Notes under the pieces: model-generated
Database searches by the model: none
What the model was told of the DNA's origin: nothing
Seen by the model: only the letters and a program-made list of their open reading frames with translations
Program-made: the position numbers and the translations under genes
NCBI RefSeq assembly: GCF_008580665.1
Contig: NZ_BKDJ01000007.1
Location: 1 to 64,000 of the forward strand
From: Zafaria cholistanensis
GTDB taxonomy: Bacteria > Actinomycetota > Actinomycetes > Actinomycetales > Micrococcaceae
DNA: 64,000 nucleotides
Direction of reading: 5' to 3'
Shown: positions 50,824 to 60,609 of the stretch, in pieces
Layout: each line of letters begins with the position of its first letter
How positions within the stretch are numbered: position 1 is the stretch's first letter

Positions 50824-52208
50824 GGCTCCGCGCTGCCCGGCAGGCCCATGTGGACCACCTTCACGTGGGTGAATTCATCCAGCAGGCGGGGGCCGTAACC
50901 GAAGCCGCGACCGCTGGCGCCGCGCGGCTGGGCCGACCCTCCGGGCGCGCCGCCAAAGACGCTGTTGATTTTCACGGTGCCCACTGCCAGCCCGGACACC
51001 GCCTCGCGCGCGTGGCGCATGTCCGCGGTCAGCACGGTGGCGGCCAGCCCGTACCGGCCGGCCGCCGCGGCCGCCAGTCCCTCGGCGAAGTCCTCCACCA
51101 CCATGACCGGGGCCACGGGGCCAAACGTTTCCTCCATCATGACCTCCATCTCCGCAGTGCATTCGAGCAGCACGGTCGCGGGGTAGTGGGCGCCGGGCCC
51201 TGACGGGACGCGGCCGCCTTCGCCCAGGCGGGCTCCCGCCGCCACCGCATGGTCCACCTGGGCGGCCACCACCTCGCGCAGCCGCCGGTCCACCAAGGGG
51301 GCCACCCGGCCGTTCGCATTCAGGTGCCGCGCCCGCGCCACCAGTTCCCGCTCGAACACTTCGGCCACCGCGCGGTGCACGTAGATGCGTTCAACGGAGG
51401 TGCAGATCTGCCCGCTGTTGGCAAAGGCCCCGAGCGCGGCCTGGGCCGCAGCCCAGGAGCCGTCGACCCCGGCGTCGACCAGCAGCGCATCCTTGCCGCC
51501 GTTCTCCAGGATGCAGTGGGCCCCCGTGGCCGTGGCCGCGTGGGCGATCCTGCGTCCGGTGGCGCTGGAGCCCACGTGGGCCACCACGTCGATGCCCGGA
51601 TGGGCGGTAAGCAGCGCGCCGACGTCGGGCCCTCCATCCAGCGTGGTGAGGACCCCCTCCGGGAACACTGCCCCGAGAATCTCGCCCAACCGGCGCCCCA
51701 GATGGGGGCAGCGCTCGCTGGGCTTGTGGAGCACCGTGTTCCCCGTGACGAGCGCGGCGCCGATCAGGCCCGCAGCCACTGCCACCGGGTCATTCCACGG
51801 GGTCAGCAGGGCGGCAACGCCGCGGGGTTCCGGAACCGTGTAGTCGGTGGCGAGGTGCTGGCCGCGCAGGCTCTGCCCGCAGTGCAGCGGACCGGTTTCG
51901 GCGTACTGGCGCAGCGTGGCGGCCCCGCTGGCTATCCCCGCGGCGGCCTCCTCGACGGGGCGCCCTGTTTCGCGGTGGTTGAGCCGGGCCAGCTCGCCCC
52001 CGTGCGCCTCGAGCGCAGCTGCCGCCTTCCGCAGGTGGTCCCCGCGTTCGGCGGCCGGCAAAATCTGCCAGCTTCCCTGCGCGGCGCGGGCCGCGTCCAC
52101 GGCCCGCGCCGCATCCTCCGGCGTCGCAGCCTCAATGGAGCCGACGATGCTGCCGTCCGTGGGATCGATTATGGTGATGGACTCGGTAATGGTGGTGGTT
52201 TCTGTCAC
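50808..52208 (-). CDS. Aldehyde dehydrogenase within the glycan cluster
   Basis: This 466-residue ALDH has T-P-W-N-D-P (cofactor), V-G-S-S-A-T-G, L-E-N-G-G-K-D-A (general-base Glu) and G-Q-I-C-T-S-V (Cys nucleophile). L-E-N-G-G-K replaces the commoner L-E-L-G-G-K. GTG 52208 follows AGGAGG by 7 bases. It is the first gene of the operon leading to HldE copy 1 and GT2. A role in oxidising a heptose derivative is possible. A free-standing detoxification role is the alternative. Confidence 0.82.
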   Translation of the reverse strand: MTETTTITESITIIDPTDGSIVGSIEAATPEDAARAVDAARAAQGSWQILPAAERGDHLRKAAAALEAHGGELARLNHRETGRPVEEAAAGIASGAATLRQYAETGPLHCGQSLRGQHLATDYTVPEPRGVAALLTPWNDPVAVAAGLIGAALVTGNTVLHKPSERCPHLGRRLGEILGAVFPEGVLTTLDGGPDVGALLTAHPGIDVVAHVGSSATGRRIAHAATATGAHCILENGGKDALLVDAGVDGSWAAAQAALGAFANSGQICTSVERIYVHRAVAEVFERELVARARHLNANGRVAPLVDRRLREVVAAQVDHAVAAGARLGEGGRVPSGPGAHYPATVLLECTAEMEVMMEETFGPVAPVMVVEDFAEGLAAAAAGRYGLAATVLTADMRHAREAVSGLAVGTVKINSVFGGAPGGSAQPRGASGRGFGYGPRLLDEFTHVKVVHMGLPGSAEPWTAK

Positions 52209-52357
52209 GGTGGGTCCTCCTGGCGGGTCGGTGGCGGTTGGACTCCCCACAGTCCCTAATACCCCACCGCGGCCCCCTTCAGTCAGGCGGTGCCCGGCCC
52301 CGTCCCATTGGGCCCGTCACTATTCAGCCCGGCGCGGCATCCCCGTAGTCTGGGCCC

Positions 52358-53515
52358 ATGCATTCGTGGTCCGAACCCCAGCGGCCCCGGCACGCCGTGG
52401 GCCCAGTCCATCCCCGTTTCCCCGACATCCGGCGCATCGCGGTCCTGCGTGGCGGCGGGTTGGGGGACCTCATGTTCGCCGTTCCGGCGATGCATGCCCT
52501 GGCGGCGGCATATCCCGAGGCCTCCCTCACCCTGTTGGGCACCCAAATGCACGCCCGGCTGTACTCGGAACGGCCGGGTCCGGTGCACCGGGTCGAGGTG
52601 CTGCCTGCCTGCCGGGGCGTGCAGGAGGGCCCGGAGGATCCGGAGGCCGTGGCGCGGTTCCACGCGCGGATGCGGGATGAATCCTTCGACCTCGCGGTCC
52701 AGTTGCACGGGGGCGGCCGCTACTCCAATCCGTTCCTGCTGCAGCTCGGAGCCCGCCACACGGTGGGCACGGGCACTCCGGATGCGGCACGGCTGGAGCG
52801 CATGGTGGATTACCGGTACTACCAGCATGAGGTGCTGCGTTCCCTGGAGGTGGTGGGGCTTGCCGGCGCCACCACCCCGGAGGTGGGGCCGGCGGTGGCC
52901 GTCACCGCCGCCGACCGTGCAGCCTCCGCCGCCGTCGCGGGGCCTCCTGCCAAGGGGCGGCCACGGCTGGCCATCCACCCGGGGGCCACGGACCCGCGGC
53001 GGCGCTGGCCGGTGGAGCGGTTCGCCGCGGTGGCGGCCCGGGCTGCGGACGCCGGGTATGAGGTCCTGGTCATCGGGGATGCGTCCGAGGCCGGGCTGGG
53101 GGAGGCTGTCCTCGAGGAAGCCGGACCCCCGCGGCCCGGCCGGGGAAGCATCCGTTCCCTGGCCGGGCAGCTGGACTTGGGTGCCCTGGCCGGCCTGCTG
53201 GAGTCTTGCGACGTGATGCTGGGCAACGACAGCGGGCCGCGGCACCTGGCCCAGGCGGTGGGCACCTCCACGGCCGGCATCTACTGGGTGGGGAACGCAA
53301 TCATGGCGGCACCGCTGGGCCGGGCCTCCCACCGGGTCCAGATGGGGTGGACGACGCGCTGTCCCGTCTGCGGGACGGACCTCACCCAAGTGGGCTGGAC
53401 CGCCCCGCGCTGCGAGCATGATGACTTTTCGCTGACTGAGGCCGTGGAGCCGGATGAGGTCTTCCGGGACGTGGAGGACCTTACGGCCAGGAGTCCTCGG
53501 CTTCGTGGCAGATAA
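52358..53515 (+). CDS. GT9-family (heptosyltransferase-like) glycosyltransferase
   Basis: This 385-residue GT-B enzyme has R-G-G-G-L-G-D-L-M-F-A-V-P-A (N-terminal acceptor/donor loop), H-P-G-A-T-D-P-R-R-R-W-P and N-D-S-G-P-R-H-L-A (donor site). These are the classic ADP-heptose:LPS heptosyltransferase signatures. A C-terminal C-P-V-C-G...C may bind zinc. The gene is divergent from the ALDH operon. Its 3' end overlaps the converging SDR by 35 bp. Confidence 0.88.
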   Translation: MHSWSEPQRPRHAVGPVHPRFPDIRRIAVLRGGGLGDLMFAVPAMHALAAAYPEASLTLLGTQMHARLYSERPGPVHRVEVLPACRGVQEGPEDPEAVARFHARMRDESFDLAVQLHGGGRYSNPFLLQLGARHTVGTGTPDAARLERMVDYRYYQHEVLRSLEVVGLAGATTPEVGPAVAVTAADRAASAAVAGPPAKGRPRLAIHPGATDPRRRWPVERFAAVAARAADAGYEVLVIGDASEAGLGEAVLEEAGPPRPGRGSIRSLAGQLDLGALAGLLESCDVMLGNDSGPRHLAQAVGTSTAGIYWVGNAIMAAPLGRASHRVQMGWTTRCPVCGTDLTQVGWTAPRCEHDDFSLTEAVEPDEVFRDVEDLTARSPRLRGR

Positions 53516-54254
53516 GCAGCTCCCGCAGCTCGCAGCCCTCCGGCTGGGACAGCGCAAACATAATGGCCCGGGCGACGTTGGCCGGATCGTTTAGCCGCGA
53601 GTTGTCCGCCGGACGGTATTGCGCCGAGCGGTCGTCGAAGAAACGGGTGTCCATGCCTCCGGGAATCACGGTGGTCACCCCCACCTTCCCGGCGGTCTCC
53701 GCGGCGAGGGCGCGGCTGAAGCCCACCACCCCAAACTTGGAGGCGCAGTAGGCCGTGGCATCGGATACGCCGCGCAGGGCCAGGGTGGAGGCGATGGTGA
53801 CGACCCGCCCGTGGCTGGCCAACAGGTGGGGCATGGCCGCGCGCACGGTGGAGACGGTGCCGAGGAGGTTGACTGCCACGACCCGTTCCCAGGCGTCCGC
53901 GGGAACTTCGTCGAGGCGCCCGCAGCGGTCGATACCCGCGGCAGTCACCACCGCATCAAGTCCCCCCAAGGCTTGGGCCGCGGCCTCCACCGCGCGTTCG
54001 ACCGCGGCCCGGTCCGTTACGTCGGTCTGGTAGGCGGGGGCCGCCGCGGCCCAGTCCCCTGGGGCGGCCTCCCCCCCGGCAGGACCCCATCCTGCGAGGT
54101 CCACATCGAGGATGGCGGGGCGGCCGCCGGCTTCGGCGACGGCACGGGCCACGGCGGCCCCCAGCCCGGAGGCCCCTCCGGTGATCAGGACGCGTTTTCC
54201 GGTGCTGGGATCGAGGGTGGGCAGGGGGCTTGCGGCGGTAAGGGGGGAAGCCAT
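53481..54254 (-). CDS. Short-chain dehydrogenase/reductase in the glycan cluster
   Basis: This 257-residue classical SDR has T-G-G-A-S-G-L-G (cofactor), N-L-L-G, an active-site Ser and Y-C-A-S-K-F. It is too short and lacks the extended fold expected of an HldD-type ADP-heptose 6-epimerase, so it does not obviously supply that step. ATG 54254 follows CCGGAGGA. It lies 65 bp downstream of HldE copy 2 on the same strand. Possible roles are sugar ketoreduction or an unrelated function. Confidence 0.83.
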   Translation of the reverse strand: MASPLTAASPLPTLDPSTGKRVLITGGASGLGAAVARAVAEAGGRPAILDVDLAGWGPAGGEAAPGDWAAAAPAYQTDVTDRAAVERAVEAAAQALGGLDAVVTAAGIDRCGRLDEVPADAWERVVAVNLLGTVSTVRAAMPHLLASHGRVVTIASTLALRGVSDATAYCASKFGVVGFSRALAAETAGKVGVTTVIPGGMDTRFFDDRSAQYRPADNSRLNDPANVARAIMFALSQPEGCELRELLICHEAEDSWP

Positions 54255-54319
54255 GTGATCCTCCGGTCGTGGGTGAATGGATGGGTGGATGGACGGGCAG
54301 GCGTTGGCGCGGGCAGGGA

Positions 54320-55771
54320 TCACCCGGATGCCAGGGCGGCGGCCAGCGCGGTGGTGGAGCGGCCCCGCAAATGCGGAACGATAACGCACCGGCCGCCCCA
54401 GGCGGCGAGCAGTGCGGCCTCGGGCAGCTGTTCGATGCTGTAGTCGCCGCCCTTGACCCATACCTCGGGCCGCAGCGCGGTGAGGGCCTCGGCCGGGGTG
54501 TCCTCGTCGAACACCACTACCGCGTCGACGCATTCCAGGGCCAGCAGCATTTCGACGCGGTCCTCTTGGCCCATGATGGGCCGCCCCGGACCTTTGAGCC
54601 GCCGCACCGAAGCGTCGGAGTTCAGGCACACGACCAGCGCGTCGCCCTGTTCCCGGGCCGCGCGCAGGGTCCTGACATGGCCGGCATGCAGCAGGTCGAA
54701 GCAGCCGCCCGTGGCCACCAGCGTTCCGCCGGCGGCACGGACCCTGCGGGCCACCTCCGCGGCCCCCGCGGCGGCGGGGGAGCCCGCTTCGAGGGGGGCG
54801 GGTGCTTTGAGGGGGGAGTCTGTGGCGGCGGGGGAAACCGCCGTGGCGGGGCGTGCGGTTCCGGAGGCCGCGGACGGCAGGGACCGCACACCGCCGTCGG
54901 AGAGATAGGCGGCCGCCGCCTGGACCGCGGAGCGTACTGCGGCGTCGAGCCGGCCCGCGGAGGCGCGCCCCGGCGGCCGGGTGGCCAGTTCGACGGCCAG
55001 GGCCGCTGCGAACCGGTCCCCGGCCCCGCACGGGTCCGAGCACGTGATCGCCGGGGCCGGCACCGGGCGGGCAATACCGCCGTCGTCCACCCAGGCTCCC
55101 TCGGCGCCGAGGGTGACGACGACGGCGGCCGGACGCCACTGCTCCCGCAGCGCCGCCGCCACCCGAGAGGGGTCGGACTTCCCGGCCCGGTTCCGGTGGC
55201 TGCCGACGGCGGCGATGGCCTCGGCCAGGTTGGGGGTGGCCGCCGCGACGCCCGGCACGGGGGCCGGACCGCGGGGGTGGGGGTCCCAGACCACGGGGAC
55301 CCTCCGGGCCGCCCGCTCGAGGGCCGTCCTGAGCCGGGGGTTGCGCAGCAGGCCACGCCCGTAGTCGGCCGCCACGATGGCGTCCGCTTCGTCCAGGGCC
55401 GCAAGCATCCGGTCATCGACCGCGGGAACCGGCGGCGGGGCGCATCCTTCGTCGAAGCGCAACAGCGGCTGGCCGCTGGCGCGGACCCGCGTCTTGACCG
55501 GGGTGGGAGCCAGGGAGGGGCCGGCCACGACGTCGACCCCGGCCAGCTGCCCGCGCAGCAGCCCTCCGCCGACATCCGGGGACAGGACGGTCACCAGCAC
55601 GGTGCGGTGGCCGTCCGCGGCCAGCATCGCGGCCACCAGCCCCGCACCCCCTGCCCGGAGCCGGGAAGATTCCACGTCCACGACGGGAACCGGGGCGTCG
55701 GGGCTCAACCGGGTGGATATGCCCTCCAGGTCCCGGTCCAGCAGCACGTCCCCCACGACCGCGATCCTCAC
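54320..55771 (-). CDS. HldE-like bifunctional heptose kinase/adenylyltransferase, copy 2
   Basis: The protein has 483 residues. The kinase part ([26 protein letters not shown]) is followed by an Ala/Pro linker and the nucleotidyltransferase part ([22 protein letters not shown]). The kinase motifs are more diverged than in copy 1. GTG 55771 overlaps the GT4-GmhA fusion stop. Two copies may have split into kinase and adenylyl roles, or make two nucleotide-heptoses. Confidence 0.85.
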   Translation of the reverse strand: MRIAVVGDVLLDRDLEGISTRLSPDAPVPVVDVESSRLRAGGAGLVAAMLAADGHRTVLVTVLSPDVGGGLLRGQLAGVDVVAGPSLAPTPVKTRVRASGQPLLRFDEGCAPPPVPAVDDRMLAALDEADAIVAADYGRGLLRNPRLRTALERAARRVPVVWDPHPRGPAPVPGVAAATPNLAEAIAAVGSHRNRAGKSDPSRVAAALREQWRPAAVVVTLGAEGAWVDDGGIARPVPAPAITCSDPCGAGDRFAAALAVELATRPPGRASAGRLDAAVRSAVQAAAAYLSDGGVRSLPSAASGTARPATAVSPAATDSPLKAPAPLEAGSPAAAGAAEVARRVRAAGGTLVATGGCFDLLHAGHVRTLRAAREQGDALVVCLNSDASVRRLKGPGRPIMGQEDRVEMLLALECVDAVVVFDEDTPAEALTALRPEVWVKGGDYSIEQLPEAALLAAWGGRCVIVPHLRGRSTTALAAALASG

Positions 55772-57912
55772 GGGGTCCCCCCTCCCTTGGTGGCGGGGCC
55801 GCGAAGCCGGGCCACCTCGGCGTCGAAGGCCGCGCAGAGCGCATGCACCGCCATCAGGTGGCATTCCTGGACGCTGGCGTTGCTCCCCTCCACGGCCACG
55901 TATTCGTCGCAGAGGGCCGCCAGCGGATTGGGGGCCGGACCGGTGAGGGACCAGGTGGTGATGCCCATGGGGCGCGCCGCCTCCGCGGCGCGCAGCAGGT
56001 TGGGGCTGCGGCCGCTGGTGCTCAGCAGCATCAGGATGTCTCCGGGGCGTCCGTGGCCGCGCACCTGGCGGGCAAAGGCCTCGTCGTAGCCGTAATCGTT
56101 GGCGATGGCCGTGAGCGCGGAAGTCTCCGCATGGAGGGAAATCGCGGAGAAGGCCTCCCGGTCAAGGTGGAAGCGTCCCACCAGCTCGGCCGTCAGGTGC
56201 TGGGCCTCGGCGGCGGACCCGCCGTTGCCCGCGACCAAAAGGCGCTGGCCGCTCATCAGCCGTACCGCCAGCTCCGCCGCCCAGACAGCCAGCTTGCCGG
56301 TGGACTGCCGGAGCGAAAAGAGGGCGGGCGGCACCGCGGCCAGGTGGGCCAGGACCACGTCCACGGACGGCTCGGACGCGGCGAAGGGCGCTGCCGAAAC
56401 TGCCGGCCCCTGCAGGCCTGCGGGGGCCGGCAGGGGCGTGTCGGTGGGGACCGCCGTGAAGTCGGCGGATGCGGCGGGGAGCGTGGGGGAGACGGGAGGG
56501 AGGGGGCCGGTGCCCGAACCGATTCCTTGGGGCAGGCGGTCCGCCGGCACCTTCTCCGGGCCGCGGCGGGCGGGTTTCTTGCCCACCTTGGAGGCGCGGG
56601 AGGTGGAGGCGCGTGAGCGGGCCGCTGCCGTGGCCGTCGCGGTGGCCGTTACGGCAGGTTCCCTGGTTCCGAGTTCGCTGGACCCGAGTTCACTGGTTCC
56701 GAGTTCACTGGACCCGAGGGACAGCAGGTAGGCCTCCTCGGTGGCCGCAGCCACGCGGTCCCAGCCGTAGTGCTGCCGGGCCCGCGCCAGGCCCGCGGAA
56801 CCCATCCGGGTGGCGAGGGCAGGATCTTTGAGCAGCCGTGCCAGGGCGGCCGCGAGCGCCGCGTCGTCCCGCGGGGGAATGCACAGCCCCGTGACCCCGT
56901 CCACGACGGTGTCCTGCAACCCGCCCACCGCGGAAGCGACCACCGGCAACCCGCAGGCCATGGCTTCCAGCGGGACAATCCCGAAGGGCTCGTACCAGGG
57001 GGCGCACACCACCGCGGTGCACCCGCGCAGCAGCGCCGGCATCCGCGATTGGGGAAGCTGGCCGCAGAACACCACCGCGTCGTCGACCCCGAGGTCGGCA
57101 GCCAGGGCCCGCAGCCTGACGGCCTCGGGGTCCTGGCCTGAAGCGTCCCCTGCCGACCCGCCGACCACCAGGAGCTCCAGGTCCGTGATGCCCGCCTGGC
57201 GCAGCCGCCGCAGGGCGCGGATGGACAGGTCCACGCCTTTGCGGGGCACCAGCCGCCCGATGACCGCGATCCGGCGCCGCCCGGAGATCCTTTCGGCAGG
57301 GCCGTCCGGGCTGAAAAGGTTTAGGTCCACGCCGCACGGGATCACCGATATCCGCTGCGGATCCGCACCCAGGGCGGCTAGTTCCCGGGATTCGTCGAGG
57401 CAGGTGGCGATGATCCGGTCCACCCTGCGCGCCACCGAGGGTTCCAGCCAGGTGCGGGCGGGCGGGCTGGTGTCCGCATCGCCCTGGTGGCGGCGCTTGA
57501 CGTTGCCCAGGGCATGGAACGTTTGGAGCACGGGCACCTTGCGGGCCGGCACGCCGGCCGCGCTAAGCGCCGCAAGCCCGGACATCCAGAAATGCCCGTG
57601 CACCACGTCCGGGGGACGGCGGAGCCAATCGGCGGCCACCGCCTCCGCCAGGGGGCCCACCCACGGCAGCAGTTCGTCCTTGGGCACGTGCCGGGCCGGG
57701 CCGGCGTCGATGTGGACCACTTCGAAGCCCGGGGCCACACGGACCACTTGCGGCAGGTCGGGGTCGTCGCGCCGGGTGTAGACCACCACCTCGTGGCCGC
57801 GGCCGGCGAGCGCCGAGGAGAGCGCCGCGACGTGCACGTTCTGGCCTCCCGCGTCGACCCCGCCGATGGTCGCCAGCGGGCTCGCATGTTCGGAGATCAT
57901 GGCGATTTTCAT
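55768..57912 (-). CDS. Fusion: GT4 glycosyltransferase + phosphoheptose isomerase (GmhA-like SIS)
   Basis: This is a 714-residue protein. Residues 1-395 form a GT-B family 4 transferase ([36 protein letters not shown]). The linker (about 395-520) is low-complexity and includes the S-E-L-G repeats. From about residue 520 the protein is a SIS domain close to sedoheptulose-7-phosphate isomerase, with [11 protein letters not shown] beginning at residue 562. It also has [10 protein letters not shown] and E-C-H-L-M-A-V-H. One polypeptide thus begins heptose synthesis and performs a glycosyl transfer. It overlaps both neighbours. Confidence 0.88.
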   Translation of the reverse strand: MKIAMISEHASPLATIGGVDAGGQNVHVAALSSALAGRGHEVVVYTRRDDPDLPQVVRVAPGFEVVHIDAGPARHVPKDELLPWVGPLAEAVAADWLRRPPDVVHGHFWMSGLAALSAAGVPARKVPVLQTFHALGNVKRRHQGDADTSPPARTWLEPSVARRVDRIIATCLDESRELAALGADPQRISVIPCGVDLNLFSPDGPAERISGRRRIAVIGRLVPRKGVDLSIRALRRLRQAGITDLELLVVGGSAGDASGQDPEAVRLRALAADLGVDDAVVFCGQLPQSRMPALLRGCTAVVCAPWYEPFGIVPLEAMACGLPVVASAVGGLQDTVVDGVTGLCIPPRDDAALAAALARLLKDPALATRMGSAGLARARQHYGWDRVAAATEEAYLLSLGSSELGTSELGSSELGTREPAVTATATATAAARSRASTSRASKVGKKPARRGPEKVPADRLPQGIGSGTGPLPPVSPTLPAASADFTAVPTDTPLPAPAGLQGPAVSAAPFAASEPSVDVVLAHLAAVPPALFSLRQSTGKLAVWAAELAVRLMSGQRLLVAGNGGSAAEAQHLTAELVGRFHLDREAFSAISLHAETSALTAIANDYGYDEAFARQVRGHGRPGDILMLLSTSGRSPNLLRAAEAARPMGITTWSLTGPAPNPLAALCDEYVAVEGSNASVQECHLMAVHALCAAFDAEVARLRGPATKGGGTP
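56665..56719. repeat. 15-bp in-frame repeats in the fusion linker
   Basis: Four units of GGTTCCGAGTTCACT/GGACCCGAGTTCACT type encode S-S-E-L-G and T-S-E-L-G on the minus strand. The linker length is therefore easily changed by replication slippage. Confidence 0.85.
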
Positions 57913-58910
57913 GCGCGGTTTCCTTCCTTCGATGGTTCGCCCAGGCGGCGGGTGGCGACATCCCCCAGCAGGGTGTCCCAGTCGCTCAGGAAGCGGCCCA
58001 GTCCGTACCGTTCAAGCGCAGTGTGGCGGGCAGCCGCACCGCGGCGCCGGGCCTCCTCGGGGTCTTCCAGCAGGCGCGCCGCCTCCCGCACCAGCAGGTC
58101 CACGTTGGTGGACACCGCCCCGCACTCCGGCGTGAGGGCGTCTGCTGCTTCCGTGGTCCCGAGCACCACCACGGGCATGGCAAGGTGCATGGCCTCCAGC
58201 AGCGACAGGCCCAGCGACGTCCAGCGGGCCGGGTGCAGGTAGGCGCGGCACGAGGCCAGGGTCCGGTGCAGCTCGTCCGGGGGCAGGTCCCCGTGCACGG
58301 CCAGCCGCTCCGGTCCCAGCCCGGTGGCCCCGGGCAGGGCGGCGGTGCCCATGCCGAAGGCTTCCAGCGGACCGGCCGCGGCGAAGCGGGACAGCAGGTC
58401 GGTGCCGGTCACGCGCCAGCGCCGGACCGGTTCGTTGATCACCACCCCCAGGGAGGACCGCTCCCCGCCGTAGCGGGGGCCGGGGTCCCTGATTCCGTGT
58501 TCGATCACCTTCGTGGGCGCCCGCCCGGAGTCCCAGAACAGCTGATTGAAGTAGGTCACGTGCACCACGGGTATCCGCGACTGGTCCGCCAGGGGATGCA
58601 AAGAATCCGGAACCGCCGAGCGCGGGGTGTTGTGCTCCAGGTAGATGGCCGGCAGGTCCTGCCCGGGCCGGCGGCCGGTCAGTTGCGCGCAGAGGTCCAG
58701 TTCCTGGGGACGCTGGAGGACGACGACGTCGATGTCCTCATCGCGCAGTCCGTCCGGATCGACCTCGCGGGCGGACTCCGGCCACCCCCGGCCTCCGCGG
58801 CCCAGTCCCCACGGACCCCCTTCCGGGGTTGCCGGCAGCAGGTACTCGTGGGTGCCCTGCACGAACGATTCCATCCATCCGCCGTGGACGTGCCATATCA
58901 GGATCCTCAT
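57909..58910 (-). CDS. Glycosyltransferase (GT4/GT-B type)
   Basis: This 333-residue protein begins [12 protein letters not shown], a start typical of GT-B transferases acting on surface glycans. [14 protein letters not shown] is the donor-binding C-terminal motif. ATG 58910 follows AAAGGA. It overlaps the fusion gene and GT9 gene by 4 bp each (ATGA-type). Donor and acceptor unknown. Confidence 0.85.
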   Translation of the reverse strand: MRILIWHVHGGWMESFVQGTHEYLLPATPEGGPWGLGRGGRGWPESAREVDPDGLRDEDIDVVVLQRPQELDLCAQLTGRRPGQDLPAIYLEHNTPRSAVPDSLHPLADQSRIPVVHVTYFNQLFWDSGRAPTKVIEHGIRDPGPRYGGERSSLGVVINEPVRRWRVTGTDLLSRFAAAGPLEAFGMGTAALPGATGLGPERLAVHGDLPPDELHRTLASCRAYLHPARWTSLGLSLLEAMHLAMPVVVLGTTEAADALTPECGAVSTNVDLLVREAARLLEDPEEARRRGAAARHTALERYGLGRFLSDWDTLLGDVATRRLGEPSKEGNRA

Positions 58911-59968
58911 GGTGCGGTCCTTTCCAGGGGGGCCTGCTGGCCTGGCGAGCCGTTCCCGGCCAGCAGGCGGTCTACTGCGGCCACCACCTGCTGCGGGGTA
59001 ACGGAGGAGAGACAGGGGTGCCCGGGGACCGGACAATCGCGGGCCCGGGTGCCCCTGCAGGCGGCGTCCTGGTCCCCCAGCAGTTCAACGGGAACACCGT
59101 AGGGGGCCCACCGCTCCGCCGGGACAACGGGGGAGAACAGGCTGACAACCGGCGTTCCCACCGCTGCCGCCAAATGGGCGGGGCCCGTGTTTCCGGTGAC
59201 CACCACGCCGGCGCCCGCGAGCACCCCGGAGAGCGTGCCCAAGTCGGTTTGGCCGCCCAAGTCCACGGCCCGGTCCCCGGCGACGGCCGCGGTCAATGCC
59301 TTTTCGGAGGGTCCACCGGTGACCACCACGCGGTGCCCCGCCGCAGCCAGCCGTTGGACCAGGTCCGCGTGGTGTCCGGGCGGCCAGGCCCGGGCCGGGA
59401 CGCTGGCCCCCGGGTGGACGACGACGTAGGGCCCGTACCCGACCAGTTCGGTGGCCGGCGGGGGTGGCAGCACGGCCAGAGTGCCCGGATCGTTCCCGGG
59501 CAGCGCGTGCCCGGCCGCCCGGGCGATGGCCAGGGCCCGGTGCGGCTCCGGCTGGTCCTCGGGGAAATCCTCGCCGGGCTTGAGCCGGACATCCAGCAGG
59601 GAACCGGCATAGTCGACCGAAGCGCCGGTGATCCGGGAGATCCCGGCCAACCGCAGGAGCAGGGCCAGCGGCAGGGGGGACTGGTGGAAGGAGGTCAGCA
59701 CCACGCACTCGGTGAAGTTGCCCCCGCGCAGGAACCCCATGAGGGGGGCCAGCGCGGGGGAGGAGACCTCCGGCGCCGGCGCGGCGATCCAGGGGCATTC
59801 CCAGACGAAGACCTCGCTCACCCCGGGCAGGATCCTGGCCGCGGGCGCCCCCTGCGGGCCGCAGAGCATCACGACCTCGCATGTGCGCGCGATCGCCCTT
59901 ACTGCGGGCCCGGCGAGCAGTACGTCGCCGGCCGAATCGAGGCGGACGACGAGGGCGCGGCCTACCAT
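58907..59968 (-). CDS. GT9-family (heptosyltransferase-like) glycosyltransferase, copy 2
   Basis: This 353-residue GT-B enzyme has V-V-R-L-D-S-A-G-D-V-L-L-A-G-P-A (N-terminal loop), V-H-P-G-A-S-V-P-A-R-A-W and G-N-T-G-P-A-H-L-A-A-A (donor site). It is typical of WaaF/RfaF-like heptosyltransferases. The ATG at 59968 overlaps the GmhB stop by 7 bp. A Cys-rich C-terminal part (D-A-A-C-R-G...C-P-V-P-G-H-P-C) is unusual. Confidence 0.88.
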   Translation of the reverse strand: MVGRALVVRLDSAGDVLLAGPAVRAIARTCEVVMLCGPQGAPAARILPGVSEVFVWECPWIAAPAPEVSSPALAPLMGFLRGGNFTECVVLTSFHQSPLPLALLLRLAGISRITGASVDYAGSLLDVRLKPGEDFPEDQPEPHRALAIARAAGHALPGNDPGTLAVLPPPPATELVGYGPYVVVHPGASVPARAWPPGHHADLVQRLAAAGHRVVVTGGPSEKALTAAVAGDRAVDLGGQTDLGTLSGVLAGAGVVVTGNTGPAHLAAAVGTPVVSLFSPVVPAERWAPYGVPVELLGDQDAACRGTRARDCPVPGHPCLSSVTPQQVVAAVDRLLAGNGSPGQQAPLERTAP

Positions 59969-60498
59969 GGGGCGCCCCACAGCATCTCCGGCAACTGCTC
60001 CAGCGAGGCGGCGACCCACTCGCTGGAGGCCACCTCTTCCGGCCGGGTTACCGGCGTCGGAACCAAAATCCCCGCGGCTCCGGCCGCCGCAGCGGCTCCC
60101 ATGTCGGCACCGATGTCGCCAACGACCAGGCTGTCGGCGGGGTCGACGCCCAACGCCAGGCAGGCATCGAGCACCAGCCCGGGCTGCGGCTTGCGGCAGC
60201 GGCACCTGTCCCCGACGACGTGGGGGCAGTACATGAAAACGTCGAAGGGGCCGAGGAGGCTGTCGAGCCGTGCACTGACCGCGGCCAGTTCCGCCGGGGT
60301 GATCAGGCCCCGCCCCACCCCCGACTGGTTGGACACGACGCCGCACCGGACGCCCCTGCGGCGCAGGCCATCCAGGAGCCGGGCCGCACCGGGCATCGGC
60401 TGGACCAGTTCCGGATCGCGGTTGTACGGGACGTCCACGACGAGCGTTCCGTCGCGGTCGAACAACACGGCTTGCGGAAGCGTTCGTCGCATTCCCAT
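59962..60498 (-). CDS. gmhB: D-glycero-D-manno-heptose-1,7-bisphosphate 7-phosphatase (GmhB-like)
   Basis: This 178-residue HAD-IIIA phosphatase has F-D-R-D-G-T-L (nucleophile Asp), V-S-N-Q-S-G-V-G-R-G and the zinc-binding C-P-H-V-V-G-D-R-C-R-C-R-K-P motif characteristic of GmhB. V-G-D-I-G-A-D-M completes the acid site. It removes the 7-phosphate from heptose bisphosphate before adenylylation. It is the first gene of the longest minus-strand operon in the cluster. Confidence 0.9.
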   Translation of the reverse strand: MGMRRTLPQAVLFDRDGTLVVDVPYNRDPELVQPMPGAARLLDGLRRRGVRCGVVSNQSGVGRGLITPAELAAVSARLDSLLGPFDVFMYCPHVVGDRCRCRKPQPGLVLDACLALGVDPADSLVVGDIGADMGAAAAAGAAGILVPTPVTRPEEVASSEWVAASLEQLPEMLWGAPW

Positions 60499-60609
60499 GC
60501 TTCACTACTACCCCTCTTCGCCGGTTCTAATCACCCCTGTACCAGGGCTTGTGCCGGGGCCTGTGCGGGGGATTGCGGACCGCGCCGGGGGACGGCACGA
60601 TGGGGCACC

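Noticed and set aside
53481-54254. HldD (ADP-heptose 6-epimerase)
   Set aside because: The protein is a short classical SDR with Y-C-A-S-K and lacks the length and extended-SDR features of HldD.
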